From Fragilaria radians (lineage: Eukaryota > Bacillariophyta > Fragilariophyceae > Fragilariales > Fragilariaceae), in contig CAAAJI010000012.1 in NCBI GenBank assembly GCA_900642245.1, positions 1 through 64,000 on the forward strand: DNA of 64,000 nt. The letters run 5' to 3'. The notes below the pieces were generated by a model. It searched no databases. It worked only from the letters and a program-made list of their open reading frames with translations, and had not been told where the DNA came from. Of the stretch, positions 1 through 10,690 are shown piece by piece. Made by a program: the position numbers and the translations under genes. Numbering within the stretch: the first letter of the stretch is position 1; each line of letters starts with the position of its first letter.

Positions 1-211
1 GAGGTTTGAGGTAAAGTTTTGATAACGTAGTGTGGCTATCTCAACGATTTCTCGCAGGTACGTGGGAATCCCCGATGTAGCACAAGATGCCGATGGTATG
101 GTACCATTCAGGATTTCTGTTAATGGCAGTTAGTAAGGAGGTAAGGTTGCAAATGATATTAATTGAAACTGACAAAGCAAACCATAGGCACATCAAAGCA
201 CTTTAGCAGCT

Positions 212-658
212 TCACAGAATACGAGTCACGAACTCTTCTGTCTTACCTGTCTCGAGTCTATCTGTGGAGCTGCCTAGATTAGAAATTTTTGTTCTTTTCT
301 TCACTATTGAATTACATTTGTCCGCGTCTTGATTGGGCGAAGCATGTTTTCTTTTCATTACCCCATATGCATGATCGTCTTTGACTTTTCCATCAAATTC
401 AGACTTGGAGAGTAAGGCAACTTGCGACTGCGTACCTTTGTTTTGATCATGTTCAACGAGACCCATGGGTATTTGCCCAGTATTTTTGTCCCGATAACAC
501 TTGTCTTCATTTATAGCAGATCCATCTATTTCGATCAATGCCTCTCCGGGCTGACTGAGACAATTAGGGAGTAAGCTTCGAAATCCTCGCTTATTTGTTT
601 GGACTTTGGAATTATCATGATTGCCACTTCCAATCATCATCCAGAAGGATTTTTGCAT
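212..658 (-). CDS. Hypothetical protein, 148 aa (weak)
   Basis: An open frame of 148 codons read from the first ATG (complement of 656-658); the frame is open a little further upstream but only with non-ATG codons. I recognise no family. The product is hydrophilic, with a basic cluster KRKH near the middle and KKRTK shortly after, which could act as a nuclear localisation signal. There is no signal peptide, membrane segment or repeat. It stands alone at the window edge with no supporting neighbour. It may be a real small lineage-specific gene, the last exon of something longer, or chance. Confidence 0.25.
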   Translation of the reverse strand: MQKSFWMMIGSGNHDNSKVQTNKRGFRSLLPNCLSQPGEALIEIDGSAINEDKCYRDKNTGQIPMGLVEHDQNKGTQSQVALLSKSEFDGKVKDDHAYGVMKRKHASPNQDADKCNSIVKKRTKISNLGSSTDRLETGKTEEFVTRIL

Positions 659-706
659 TGAAAATAGGTTTAACCTTGAATCTCTGACGTTGATGTTGAA
701 AAACAA

Positions 707-2830
707 ACTGAGACTATCAGATAAGCCTTTCCCGTTTATGCGGGGGCCAAATACCTCTCTATAAGTAGATTAGTAAATCCATGACTAATTATCTAATATG
801 TTGTAATAATTTCCAAGGACGTGTTGAGTAATCGGGAATCGCATTGCCTCTCTGCGTATAATAATTGAGAAAGAATTTTCTTCGTTAATGTCTTGAAGAT
901 GAATGACTATTGATTGGTATAGACATGATTGGAAACTGCGTAGGATATTTCTTGGCATCGGATTCCAAACCCAAGCAGTCTTCAAGAGTTGCAACCAATC
1001 GGAATTGGAATTCATTGGATGTGTAACGTAGAATTAAATAGAGAATGGACGAAAACAGAATGTGGGCAATTGCGTTCCATGGAGACAAAATGGAGTTTTT
1101 ACCGGTAACTAATAACAAAATAAAAAATGAAGCAATTCACAAATATGCCATTTCAGAAAAAGTTGGAAATGGAAAGACCATGGAAGCCATCAAGATAGGG
1201 TCATTATGATTTCATGAATATAAGAGAGATGGGACATCCTTTCAAATCACAATTTAAGAAGCGATGTTTGTTCCTGAACTTTCAACCTTTTCAACGTCAA
1301 CATAGCTCTCAATACTCTATGTTAGACTATAGAAAGTAAACAGTGAAGAATTAAGATCTATTTTAAACCATTTTCTATTTGTTGTTTTGGAACTTCTATC
1401 AAGAGACGTTCTTGAACTTCTTTCAAGAGATGTTTGATTTATCTTCACTTGAAGATTTTGATCTTGCTTGAACCGTTCGGCCCAAATGATTAGGCAGGTC
1501 TCTTCAATTTGTTAACAAGGATAAGTTGGCTTGTCAATACAGACAAGTTGGCTGTCAATAAGGATAAAGAAAAATATCCTTTCAACTCTTTGTAGCTTGG
1601 AGAGTTTGTTTTGTGATTAATCTTTTCATAGATTGTTTCTTAGTGCCGTCTAGTTTAGATCCGGTATTGGATTGTATATATAATATATGATTGTGGCTGG
1701 AACTTATTCCATTGACACACGCGCTTCTGAGAGGGAGTGGTGACAGTTTAAAGAATGGATATGAAGAATTCGAATATCAAAGTTAATCTATTGAGGTAGC
1801 CCTACAGGTGAGAACAGGGATTTCAAAAGTAACTTGCAGAGTTATAGGAAGTGAGATAAGGTTTGAATGCATGTCCACGAAACACTCAGAGAAATGGAAG
1901 AGTGAAACATACAATTTAAACACTATGGTTCAATCCGCGTGATAAAGAATGATTTTGGACTACATCATGAGATTTGACAGACAATTTAGGACATCGACTG
2001 CGAGTTTCGATTAAAAAAATAATGGTGACAAAGGATAGCACAATGTCATCTTACGAATTGTGCTTTGTAAAAAGTCTTTTATAGTTTCTCTGGATCGTTG
2101 GAGGAATGTGATCGGTCACTGGCATGAATTTGATTCAAGGAAAGCTGACGGATCAAAGGACAATTTTGGTGTTTATTTGATACCCTCTAAGGATGATTTT
2201 ATAAAAAAAACATGTGGATGAGTTTGATGGAAGACTGGAAAATGCATGATAGGAAGGATATCATACGGCATCCTTTATATTTGATGTATAGAGAAAAAGT
2301 AAGCACAACTGATAGAGAAAAATTATCCATTTCTTATTGACATTTTTGTGCCTAAACATTCCAATTGAGTAGCATCAAGTCCTAAATGAAACTCGTATGT
2401 ACTAGCTTTAGATTTCTCTTTGGGTTCTCCTAGCATTCTTAACGTTTCAAGGCGTTGTAATTATATCCCTTGGATTTCTTCCTTAACTCAGAAACCAAAG
2501 TAAAGAAATACATATTCAATCAGGTGATCCATACTAATCCAGTAACGTGACAAATCGTCAAGTTAGGACCCTCCAGCTTGTTTTTCATTTATATCATCTT
2601 CAAGTTCAGAGTAATGCATAACAGTTAGGTTGTGTGCTAGATAATTAGCATCTTTAATCATATCTTTTCCAATTAAGGAATGATTAATAATGTATGTGAA
2701 TGAAGAAATAGTGTAATTGACAGAACATTGCATACAAAATCTTTTCGAAGGATTTGATTAAAATCTACTTATTATTGTATTGAAGGGCAAATTTGATGAG
2801 CATCTAGTTTTCAACACAGCAAGAGAAAGG
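707..2830. other. Intergenic, 2.1 kb
   Basis: AT-rich DNA with many stops in all frames. The only structure I see is a 24-bp tandem duplication (1390-1437), a second short imperfect direct repeat around 1516-1565 built on AAGTTGGCT..TGTCAATA, and a TA-rich TATATATAATATAT stretch near 1675. I see no coding relic. Confidence 0.5.
1390..1437. repeat. 24-bp tandem duplication, two copies
   Basis: Two adjacent 24-bp units, 1390-1413 and 1414-1437, share the core GAACTTCT.TCAAGAGA and differ at a few positions. They lie in non-coding DNA with no associated ORF. Confidence 0.75.
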
Positions 2831-4657
2831 TCATCCTAATGTTCCCACAAATGTAATGGGGAACTTCATATGATACTTCTTGGCTAGCACTTGTGCACCA
2901 TCCTCACCAATAAGAATTTCTAGTAAATCTTTCAGACAGGTTTGTGTATTCACTGAAAAATCTTGAAGTTCATCAAAACAAGCTAAGATTTCCTCCCGTT
3001 CAACCTTCAAATAAGAGAGAGAGGGATTGAATCTCAAAGCTCTGAAAATTGTTGATGCTCCTTCTTTTTCAATGTCATTATTGCGAAGATTAAGGGATTC
3101 AAGGGACGTATTTACTCTCAAAGCACCTGCAATTGCTGATGCTCCGACTTTTCCAATAGAATTATCCCCAATGCTCAGTGATGTCAAGCAAGAATTATTT
3201 GTCAACATTTCTGCAATAGCTGATGCTCCCTCATAGCCTATTCTATTCCAACTTATATTTAGAAATGTCAAGGTAGAATTCATGTTCAAAGCTTCGGCAA
3301 TTTTTGAAGCTCCCTCTTTCCCGATAGAATTATGCGAAAGAATGATCGATTTCAAAGAAGAATTGGCCTTCAACGCTGTGGCAATTGCAAATGCTCCCTC
3401 TTTTCCAAGTGCGTTCATTGTAAGGTTAAGTGATGTCAAAGAGGAATTAACCTCCAACGCATTGGCAATTGTAGATGCTCCCTCAATCCCAATGTTACTA
3501 TGCCTAAGATCTAGAGATGACAAGGAAGAATTCACCTTCAAAACTTTAGCAATTTCGGCTGCCCCTTCTTTTTCAATTGTATTGTTACCAAGATCAAGTG
3601 AATTCAAAGAAGAAGTCAGCTTCAATACTTCCGCAAGTGCCGCTACTCCCTTTGTTCCAAAGGAATTACTTTCAAGATCTAGTGATTTGAGCGAGGTATT
3701 TACCTTCAACGCTTCAGCGATTGCAGATGCTCCCTCATCGTCAACTTTGTTGTTACTAAGGTGTAGCGATTTCAAGGATGAATTCACTTTCAGGGCTTCT
3801 GCGATTGAGAAGGCTCCCTGTTCCCCAAAATAATTCATGCTAAGATTTAAGGATTCTAGAGATGAATTCTCTTCCAGTGCTTTTGAAATTTCTGATGCTG
3901 CCTCTTTCTTAATTTCATTTATAGCAAGATACAGTGATGTCAAAGTAGTATTCACCTTCAACATTTCGGCAATCCCTGATGCTCCCTCTCTCCCAAAGGA
4001 ATTATCGGTAAGGTCTAGTGATGTCAAAGTAGAATTCATTGTTAAGGCTTCTGCGACAGAAAATAATCCATCAGCGTCTATGCGATTGGAGTATAGACAA
4101 AGTGATTTTAGAGATGTATTCTCTTTCAATGCTTCCGCATTTGCTGATGCTCCCTCATTTTCTAAGGAGTTCTCCCCAAGATCTAGTGATGTCAATGATG
4201 AATTCACTTTCAAAGCTTCGGCGATTTTGAATGCTCCTTCTTTTCCAAAGTAATTGCCCCCAAGCTTTAGGGATATGAGAGAAGAATTCACTTTCAGTGC
4301 TTTGGCCATAGCGAATGCTCCCTCGGAATCAAAGTCATTGAAACTAAGGTCTAATGATGTCAAGGAAGTATTCACCTTCAACGAATCGGTAATTTTTCTT
4401 GCCCCCTCATTATCAATATCATTGTTGCTAAGATCTAGAGATGTCAAGGCTGACTTTTCTTTGAGCTCTTTGGCAATTAAGAACACTCCTTCTTCTGTTA
4501 CATCGAAACAACTAACCGACGTCTTGTCTGCAAGAGTCTCCCAATTGACACTCATCACACTTATTTCTAAATCAAAGCTAAGCTCAACGATAGCATCATC
4601 GTTTGTCCCTGTTAACAATTTCTTCAACTCTCTGTATTGATTACAGAAACTGTCCAT
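2831..4657 (-). CDS. RNI-type leucine-rich repeat protein, 608 aa
   Basis: Single-exon gene starting at ATG (complement of 4655-4657). After about 68 N-terminal residues the protein is an uninterrupted array of 17 repeats of exactly 28 residues (about residues 69-545) with consensus SLTSLDLSNNSIGKEGAS followed by a short helix AIAEALKVNS, then a partial repeat and a 50-residue C-terminal cap. This is the ribonuclease-inhibitor/NLRC3-like LRR class, a curved alpha/beta solenoid for protein binding. No NACHT, NB-ARC, kinase, signal peptide or membrane segment is visible, so it is probably a soluble cytosolic or nuclear scaffold; its partner is unknown. The 84-bp period is also clear in DNA, and the coding bias leaves long antisense open frames that are artefacts. 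Confidence 0.9.
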   Translation of the reverse strand: MDSFCNQYRELKKLLTGTNDDAIVELSFDLEISVMSVNWETLADKTSVSCFDVTEEGVFLIAKELKEKSALTSLDLSNNDIDNEGARKITDSLKVNTSLTSLDLSFNDFDSEGAFAMAKALKVNSSLISLKLGGNYFGKEGAFKIAEALKVNSSLTSLDLGENSLENEGASANAEALKENTSLKSLCLYSNRIDADGLFSVAEALTMNSTLTSLDLTDNSFGREGASGIAEMLKVNTTLTSLYLAINEIKKEAASEISKALEENSSLESLNLSMNYFGEQGAFSIAEALKVNSSLKSLHLSNNKVDDEGASAIAEALKVNTSLKSLDLESNSFGTKGVAALAEVLKLTSSLNSLDLGNNTIEKEGAAEIAKVLKVNSSLSSLDLRHSNIGIEGASTIANALEVNSSLTSLNLTMNALGKEGAFAIATALKANSSLKSIILSHNSIGKEGASKIAEALNMNSTLTFLNISWNRIGYEGASAIAEMLTNNSCLTSLSIGDNSIGKVGASAIAGALRVNTSLESLNLRNNDIEKEGASTIFRALRFNPSLSYLKVEREEILACFDELQDFSVNTQTCLKDLLEILIGEDGAQVLAKKYHMKFPITFVGTLG

Positions 4658-5980
4658 TTTGTTTCATGCAATCGAAATACAAAGATAATGTAATATCCAT
4701 AAAAGGATAAGGATAAGAGGACATCATGTGTTTTTGGTATCATCTTAATTAGCATATTGTTCCCGTTCCCTACAATCCCAACTTTAAGAAATTTAGAGCA
4801 ATGAGCTCCAAAGAGCAAAAGCTCTCTCTTTCTCTAGTTGTTTGCCTTCTTCTTTAATGCTCTCATTATTGCTCTCTCATAGTCACACTTTCTCTATCAT
4901 TATTGAAATCCAAGGGTATAACATTTTAAATCAATTTCCCTTTACTGATTCTATCACACTTGAGTTTCTGGTTTGGTTGATTTGTAATCATCATTCCAGC
5001 TATAAGAAAATTGCTTAATATATTTCCTTTGTTGCAAATCAATTAGTACATGTAGTAGCAAAAGCATTTTGAATAGAGAATCCAACATCAGGGCTATTTT
5101 TTAATTTTTAATATTCATTTGAAGATTCATACAATTGAAAAATTTATATGCTAGGATATTTCACTGATATTCATGAAACTATTAGAGACAAAGGAGGTAG
5201 ACTATTGAAAAACATATATTTGAAAGAACTGGCAATATTTACTTACATTGATCTGAAGTGGTAGTAGGGAAAATGGGTGTCATAGAGGGAGCTTTGAAGG
5301 AGCAGAACCTGTATCCTTCCGCAACCGCTTCCTTAGGTATGGCTGAGTGGAATTTTTGAGAAAGTCAGTTGAAATAGATAAAGACACTGAATCTTGGATA
5401 GCGAATCTTTATTGCTTAATTTCTTATTCTAACCATCCTGTTCGTTTTGGTTTTCTTGAATCCAAGGCCTCTAGACTTTTCAGTATCAATGACGCAATTT
5501 ACGCCATTATAATGATCCTTGATTTTTCTTGCCTTTCCGTGAGGACGATGCAATATGGGGTCCGTGCTGTCTGAAACAATCGCCTTGCCTATTTTGAAAG
5601 GATTCCATTATTCGCAAAATTGTACCGTCCTCATGCATAAAAACATAAATGCGGCGTTTCAAAATTTGGTTTTGACCTTTTCTTTTCCTCTGAAAGTAGA
5701 GACTGCTTTTCATCGATGAGCTACACAAGAAAATTTGATTGCAATGAAAAGAAACTCATATATTCGTTTGATTATATTCTTATACTCAAGATGCTACAGA
5801 GCTGGTTGACTGGTTTTCTACCTTGATATGAGTTTTCCTAAAAGAGTTCTAAACAATCACAAAACGTGTTTCCAAGCTTATGTATCCCAGCGTCGGCTTG
5901 AACCTGATGTATGAGCGAATAAGCTTGCATACAGGATAATAATGTATTTCCATCGAATGTCTTTCGTCCAATGATAGGAT
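4658..5980. other. Intergenic, 1.3 kb
   Basis: Non-coding DNA upstream of the LRR gene and downstream of ISCA1. A pyrimidine-rich stretch (about 4810-4900) with repeated GCTCTC words lies 150-250 bp upstream of the LRR start and could be part of its promoter; this is only compositional. Two short open frames near 5.35-5.73 kb look like chance. Confidence 0.4.
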
Positions 5981-6460
5981 TTAAACGTTGAACGATTCTC
6001 CGCATCCACATTCACCTTTGGAATTAGGATTGGTAAATGTAAACTCTGCACTTAACTCCGTTTCAACCCAGTCCATCTTTGTACCTACGACATTCATGAG
6101 TGCCATGGGTTCAATAAAGACACGAACACCATTCGATGTTGTCATAGGTTCATCCTTTTGTGAAATTTCTGTGACATAGTTGAGAGTGTACGAAAGTCCA
6201 TTGCATCCACGCTTTTTAGTACCAAGTCGAATACCAATTGGATTGGATGGATTTCGTTCCAACAATTCTTGCAATCTTTGTGCCGCAGATTCGGTAATAA
6301 TTATGGGATCCAACGTGCGTCGTCGCCTTGCCGTGCTGGGAGTCATCGCAACACTGGATTCGGCATTGGCCGAGAGCATCCGAACTATTGGACGAGCAGT
6401 GCCACCACAGAGTTTGTGTAGTTTGAACGTTAACATCATTGACCTATTGTGATACATCAT
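5981..6460 (-). CDS. ISCA1: Mitochondrial iron-sulfur cluster assembly protein ISCA1/IscA-like, 159 aa
   Basis: A-type iron-sulfur carrier of the HesB/IscA family. The conserved domain occupies about residues 52-159: ITESAAQRLQELL opens it, the first cysteine ligand is in RGCNGLSY (Cys86), and the C-terminal pair is in ECGCGESF (Cys151 and Cys153), the three ligands expected for the family. The first 45 residues are rich in Arg, Ser and Thr with few acids and fit a mitochondrial presequence. The domain resembles ISCA1 more than ISCA2 by the GIRLGTKKRGCNGLSY region. Family role: receives Fe-S units and, with ISCA2 and IBA57, matures mitochondrial [4Fe-4S] proteins. A second in-frame Met follows the first. 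Single exon, length normal. Confidence 0.95.
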   Translation of the reverse strand: MMYHNRSMMLTFKLHKLCGGTARPIVRMLSANAESSVAMTPSTARRRRTLDPIIITESAAQRLQELLERNPSNPIGIRLGTKKRGCNGLSYTLNYVTEISQKDEPMTTSNGVRVFIEPMALMNVVGTKMDWVETELSAEFTFTNPNSKGECGCGESFNV

Positions 6461-7675
6461 CAGTTGTGTGGAAAACTAAGTACTACGATTTGGTTTTCCG
6501 CCTGTTTACTCTTTTTGCCGTGGAATTCTTGTGAAGAAATCGTTTTGATTCATGGGACCTGTTGGGGTCAAGTTTTTATCAATATTTTTCTCATATTATC
6601 TAAGGATGAATAATACAATTTTTATTACCTCTCCTTGAGAAGAATGTTATCTTGTCAAGAATTTTTCCAACATTTCCGTTTTGGTTCCCCACTAATTGAT
6701 GTGCATCTGGTGGTTGTCAATTCAATTTTTACCTGATTATACATAAATAAGCGAAAATCAGAATAAATTGATATTGGGATAATGAATTGTATCGACACAT
6801 CTAGCTTTGATCAACATGATGTAACTACAAATTATAATCATATGTGTGCAACAAAAAATAATTAGGTCAATTATTCTTCGGAATAAACTACCTCAGTACC
6901 TACACTCTTCATACAAATGTAGCATAAAGCTTTGTTTGCTTTTGTTGTTCAGTCAAGCTTTGTAAACTAAATTGCATAGATGTTGTGAATAGAGAGATAG
7001 GCTGTATGAAACACCTTTGTGCAATATGACTTAAGTATATCATGGCATGACGGATAATTGTATTGCAAGTGTGGATCTGGTGGTTCTTTTATGCAATGGA
7101 CTCTATCTCAAGGCACAGCTTTCTTTGCACGAACGGAGATTTATCTAGTTACAGGCCAATTGGGAATTATTGAAACCATGTAAGCAAGTTGATCACAGTC
7201 TTTTAAGATTTGTTTCATGATGACTCTTTGGGCAGGATATCTTTGACATTCGTGTATGAGGTTGGAATATTGGTGGTAAGTGTATTTTTGTTGATATATA
7301 TATAGGAACTGAATAAACAAACTTTTTTTAAAAATGATAGTAGAATTGCATCAACAGCGATAAAGCGACGATATACTTTTGAGGAGTAGGTTTGTTTCAA
7401 CCAACCGTGAAATGAATTATCTAATTTAGATCCAGCCAGCAAGTACACGCGCTAACTCTACAACGCACTCTACACAATGAACAAATCCAATTGACAGACA
7501 GTCTACATATAGAAAAATACAACATAAAAAGATCGATCATTAACTAAGAAACACTATGTTTCATGAAATTTCTCGTACTCTCGATTGTATATTCCATACC
7601 TCTGATTGTTCGGGTATGCTTTCCTTTGCCGAAATAGAGTGATCGATATTGTAGTCTTTGATATTAATCGTATCC
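6461..7675. other. Intergenic, 1.2 kb
   Basis: AT-rich, with stops in all frames and no relic that I recognise. It holds the ISCA1 promoter side and the 3' side of the methyltransferase gene. Confidence 0.5.
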
Positions 7676-8641
7676 TTACACATTCTTTTGTGCCAATGCA
7701 AAGTAATCCATAGGTTTATTCGGAAGGGGACGTAGACGTCCTCCCGAACCACGGAACCACTTAGGATCTGCAACGGCATTCTGTATCATGGATAGTAGAC
7801 GCTCTGAATTGCAGGAATAGTGTTCCAATGATTCCCTGTGGACAGAAAAGCTGAACTTCGAAAGTTTGTTCATGAATTTCATTCCACCCTCAAGGACGCG
7901 ACATTCATATCCATTGACATGAAGGAACAAAAGTTGTACACCACCAGGATGAAGAATGTCATCCAATCTTGTCATGGGGATAGTCCCCAATTGCTGAGGT
8001 GCCATGGCAGCAGAGTAGTAGTTGTCATCTTCGGTTAGAATCATGTCGGCATGGTTCGTTGCTTCACTGCCCAATGCGACGGGGATCAAAGTGACACGAT
8101 CGAGAAACTGTGGATTTTTTAAAAGGGTAGAAGTTAGGGCAAATAAATTTTTAGGATTTGCCTCAACAGCAATGACGTTGGCCTTTGTATGGATCAACAT
8201 GGCAAGGACACAGATTCCAACGTGTGTCCCAACCTCCATATAGTATTGTTTAGGATGGTTTGGTTTCCAATATTTGGTATTGATAACGCAATCACGAAAC
8301 AAACTGTCGTGATTTGGAAATTTACTAAACAATGCGCTCCGATCATCCGTATCTTCGGGATGAAGACAAACATCAATGGATTTTTGGGATGTTCCTTTGG
8401 GATTTGTTTCGATCCATCGGCAGGCATATTGTTTGTCGTCATGTAAGATTCCTTTCTTATCCCAGAAATTAACGTTTTCTTTCCATGCAAGGTTGGATGG
8501 ACCTTCATCCTTCAATAGTATAGTACGAAGCGAGTTTCGTTGCCAATAACCCACTCCACCAAATATTACCATAGCAAACAACCAAAACAAATTTCCACAT
8601 CCTCTCTTTGGTCGTTTGTCAATTTTTTTCTTAGTCGACAT
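7676..8641 (-). CDS. Membrane-anchored FkbM-family methyltransferase, 321 aa
   Basis: Starts at ATG (complement of 8639-8641). A basic N-terminus (STKKKIDKRPKRG) is followed by one hydrophobic segment at about residues 17-33 (LFWLFAMVIFGGVGYW), typical of a type II Golgi/ER membrane anchor. The luminal part has the FkbM-type SAM methyltransferase fold: glycine-rich motif I in YYMEVGTHVGICVLAML, the acidic ribose-binding residue in VIAVEANPKNL, and the later MTRLDDIL...LLFLHVNGYECRVLEGG segment where the family usually has a KxDVEGxE-like motif. Here that motif reads HVNGYE, with Asn for Asp. FkbM enzymes methylate hydroxyls on sugars or small molecules; the substrate cannot be read from sequence. 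Single exon. Confidence 0.85.
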   Translation of the reverse strand: MSTKKKIDKRPKRGCGNLFWLFAMVIFGGVGYWQRNSLRTILLKDEGPSNLAWKENVNFWDKKGILHDDKQYACRWIETNPKGTSQKSIDVCLHPEDTDDRSALFSKFPNHDSLFRDCVINTKYWKPNHPKQYYMEVGTHVGICVLAMLIHTKANVIAVEANPKNLFALTSTLLKNPQFLDRVTLIPVALGSEATNHADMILTEDDNYYSAAMAPQQLGTIPMTRLDDILHPGGVQLLFLHVNGYECRVLEGGMKFMNKLSKFSFSVHRESLEHYSCNSERLLSMIQNAVADPKWFRGSGGRLRPLPNKPMDYFALAQKNV

Positions 8642-9095
8642 GATTTCTGCTGTTACTTTAGACCTTCAAAGTTGATGAATTCAAAAACTGGCCTTTGCTT
8701 TGTCTCATTCGACGGATAAATGGAGAAAGATTTTGTCGGAGTTTTTCCTTGAGGAAAAAATGCTGCAAAAGATACAAAATCCAAAATTGAGGACTGTTGT
8801 ACAAGAGTCGAATTCTAACTAAACGGATTTATTGGCATTGTTTCGTGCAGTCGTTGGACGGAGGTGCGCGCGACATTCGCAAATTCCAACATTCTAGATT
8901 AGGAATTGAGGTACGACGTAGTGATAAAACAAGGGATGAATGAAATCGTCTATGTTACTGTTATTGTACTTTATATATTCATGTCGTGAAATAATCAGGT
9001 ATGTTACCAGACTATGTATAAAGTGTTCAAAAATTAAGATGTAGCAAAATCCATTCAGGACCAAATCAAGAATTCAGAAATCTATTTATATACTA
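8642..9095. other. Intergenic, 0.45 kb
   Basis: Short spacer between two genes on the minus strand. It contains the promoter side of the FkbM gene; I see no coding or repeat structure. Confidence 0.5.
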
Positions 9096-10040
9096 CTAAT
9101 CCGGAGTTTGGATCATGGTTTCCATTGAATTTGATATGATCGTTCGGTATGGTTGTGTCGGATGGTTGAGTGCATTTTGGAGCCTTCCTTCATTCACAAA
9201 CACATTTACAGTTCGTAATGTGTAATTACGTCGAAAGGCATCACCCAAAAGCCAAATTTTTGCTTTTTGTTGTATGTTTGGAGGACATTCTGTAGAACAC
9301 GATTCTATTATTGGTGTTTTGATCCAACTTTGACTAGGAACAATCCATCCAGTCGGATCCTTTTTGGCGTCTTCCTGCATCTTTCTCATTTTTTCCTTGT
9401 CCCACATGGGTACGTCTTGCCAAGTATTGAAAAGAACTACACTTCGTTCATACATATGAGTCGGTGTGAAGGGAGGTGATCCCTGAACGAAGGGTAAGGT
9501 CCATAGGTCTGTGGGACGAGGAACGGCATGCAAAATGTGACCAGGAAAACGCAGTAAGCGCCCTTCGACTGCTGGTACTGTGATGAGTCTCAAATCTTCG
9601 GAACATGAAGCCATAGCAATATCACCACCACTAGTGCAATTGTCGAAAAGGCATGTGGGTCCCCTCACATGCGTCCCAACTTGCAGATACAGGACATGAC
9701 CATGAGTTGGATAACGCAATTGGGATGTTCGACCCAAAAGCTTGGCTCGATTTTCATCAACATCTGCATGGGCCTCGATATGACGCCATTCCTGTCGGCA
9801 CCAATATTCAACATAAGGCGAAGAATCGTCAAGTTCATTCAAAATTTCCATTAAGGCATTCTCCAATGGCGATGATGACGATGTCGTTGCAACCGATCGA
9901 TGCAATAGGCTATGAGATAATCCATTCTCACATGCAACGTGATGCAAAGCCTTCCGTGTCGCCTCGGATATTACGTTATCAAAAATTTGAAAGCTTTCTG
10001 TTTTCAGCAAGGAAAGGAAAAGGAGGTATGCAATTTTCAT
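9096..10040 (-). CDS. Secretory 2-oxoglutarate/Fe(II) oxygenase-like protein, 314 aa
   Basis: The start is set at the ATG complementary to 10038-10040, because translation from there begins with MKIAYLLFLSLLKTESFQ, a plausible signal peptide; an ATG 29 codons upstream gives no such signal. The body looks like a prolyl-4-hydroxylase-type double-stranded beta-helix. A likely iron pair is H91 and D93 in IEAHADVDE, followed by the strand GHVLYLQVG, a glycine turn EGRLLRFPG, the distal histidine in HILHAVPR (H171), and a basic residue in YERSVVLFNTW (R199) placed where the 2OG-binding arginine normally lies. Cysteines in PTCLFDNCTSGG suit an ER or secreted environment. The substrate is unknown. 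The assignment rests on motif order, so a divergent or inactive member remains possible. Confidence 0.65.
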   Translation of the reverse strand: MKIAYLLFLSLLKTESFQIFDNVISEATRKALHHVACENGLSHSLLHRSVATTSSSSPLENALMEILNELDDSSPYVEYWCRQEWRHIEAHADVDENRAKLLGRTSQLRYPTHGHVLYLQVGTHVRGPTCLFDNCTSGGDIAMASCSEDLRLITVPAVEGRLLRFPGHILHAVPRPTDLWTLPFVQGSPPFTPTHMYERSVVLFNTWQDVPMWDKEKMRKMQEDAKKDPTGWIVPSQSWIKTPIIESCSTECPPNIQQKAKIWLLGDAFRRNYTLRTVNVFVNEGRLQNALNHPTQPYRTIISNSMETMIQTPD

Positions 10041-10690
10041 GGTTACAATGCTTTGATGGGAGATGTCGTGATGATACGCACGCACAAAGAACAGACCGAT
10101 GCGACACCGCCAGAAGACATGATTCAAGGTAGGTCACACACATAAAACCCTTACAGTCATTGTTTCACTTATCACCTTCTGTATTCTCAATTTAAATTTC
10201 AAGATAAAATTACAATCCATACTGGTTCTATCACCCGATCAGTTCCTCGCTTCACCATAAACAAAATTCCACCACTGTGAATGACACTCGGGTGAGATAG
10301 TCAACGACATCTGTTTTGGAGGGTAGACTCCGTTTTTGATAATTTCACAAAAAACTTTGGACAAAAATTGAAATTGGTTTCGTTAGTTAATATCCAAGGT
10401 GCAAAAAAATTTACTCTATGTATTAGAATATGAGGTTGGAATATATGACAATATTGTCAAAAGGATTCTGGTAAAGCAATTTTTTTGGTGAATTTAGTCT
10501 TTTTAAGCAGTTAATATAATTCTTTAAATTAGTATGGCAATAGCAGTAGGTGTTATACTCTCTTTCAAGTCAAGTTAACAGTAGATTTTCATTTCCATTC
10601 AAGTAATCACATGTCCCACAAGCCTTGAAGCCAAAGTTAGCTTTCATTTTTATCCCATTACAAAATTTCCAGACAAAGAATACAGCTGAT
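10041..10690. other. Intergenic, 0.65 kb
   Basis: AT-rich spacer upstream of the oxygenase gene. I looked for an LTR or primer-binding site just before the gag relic that follows and did not find a convincing one. Confidence 0.4.

Noticed and set aside
3282..4640. Long plus-strand open frames across the LRR gene
   Set aside because: They are antisense to a strongly repetitive LRR frame, and their low-complexity products mirror the 84-bp period.
5335..5420. tRNA-Ser/Leu-like start GGTATGGCTGAGTGG
   Set aside because: No T-loop (GGTTCGAATC type) and no matching acceptor stem follow, so no cloverleaf can be formed.
7254..7272. TATGAGGTTGGAATAT also found near 10430
   Set aside because: A 16-bp match with unrelated flanks; too short to call a repeat family.
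9653..10132. 159-codon plus frame opposite the oxygenase gene
   Set aside because: Fully antisense to a gene with a signal peptide and ordered oxygenase motifs; no recognisable motif itself.
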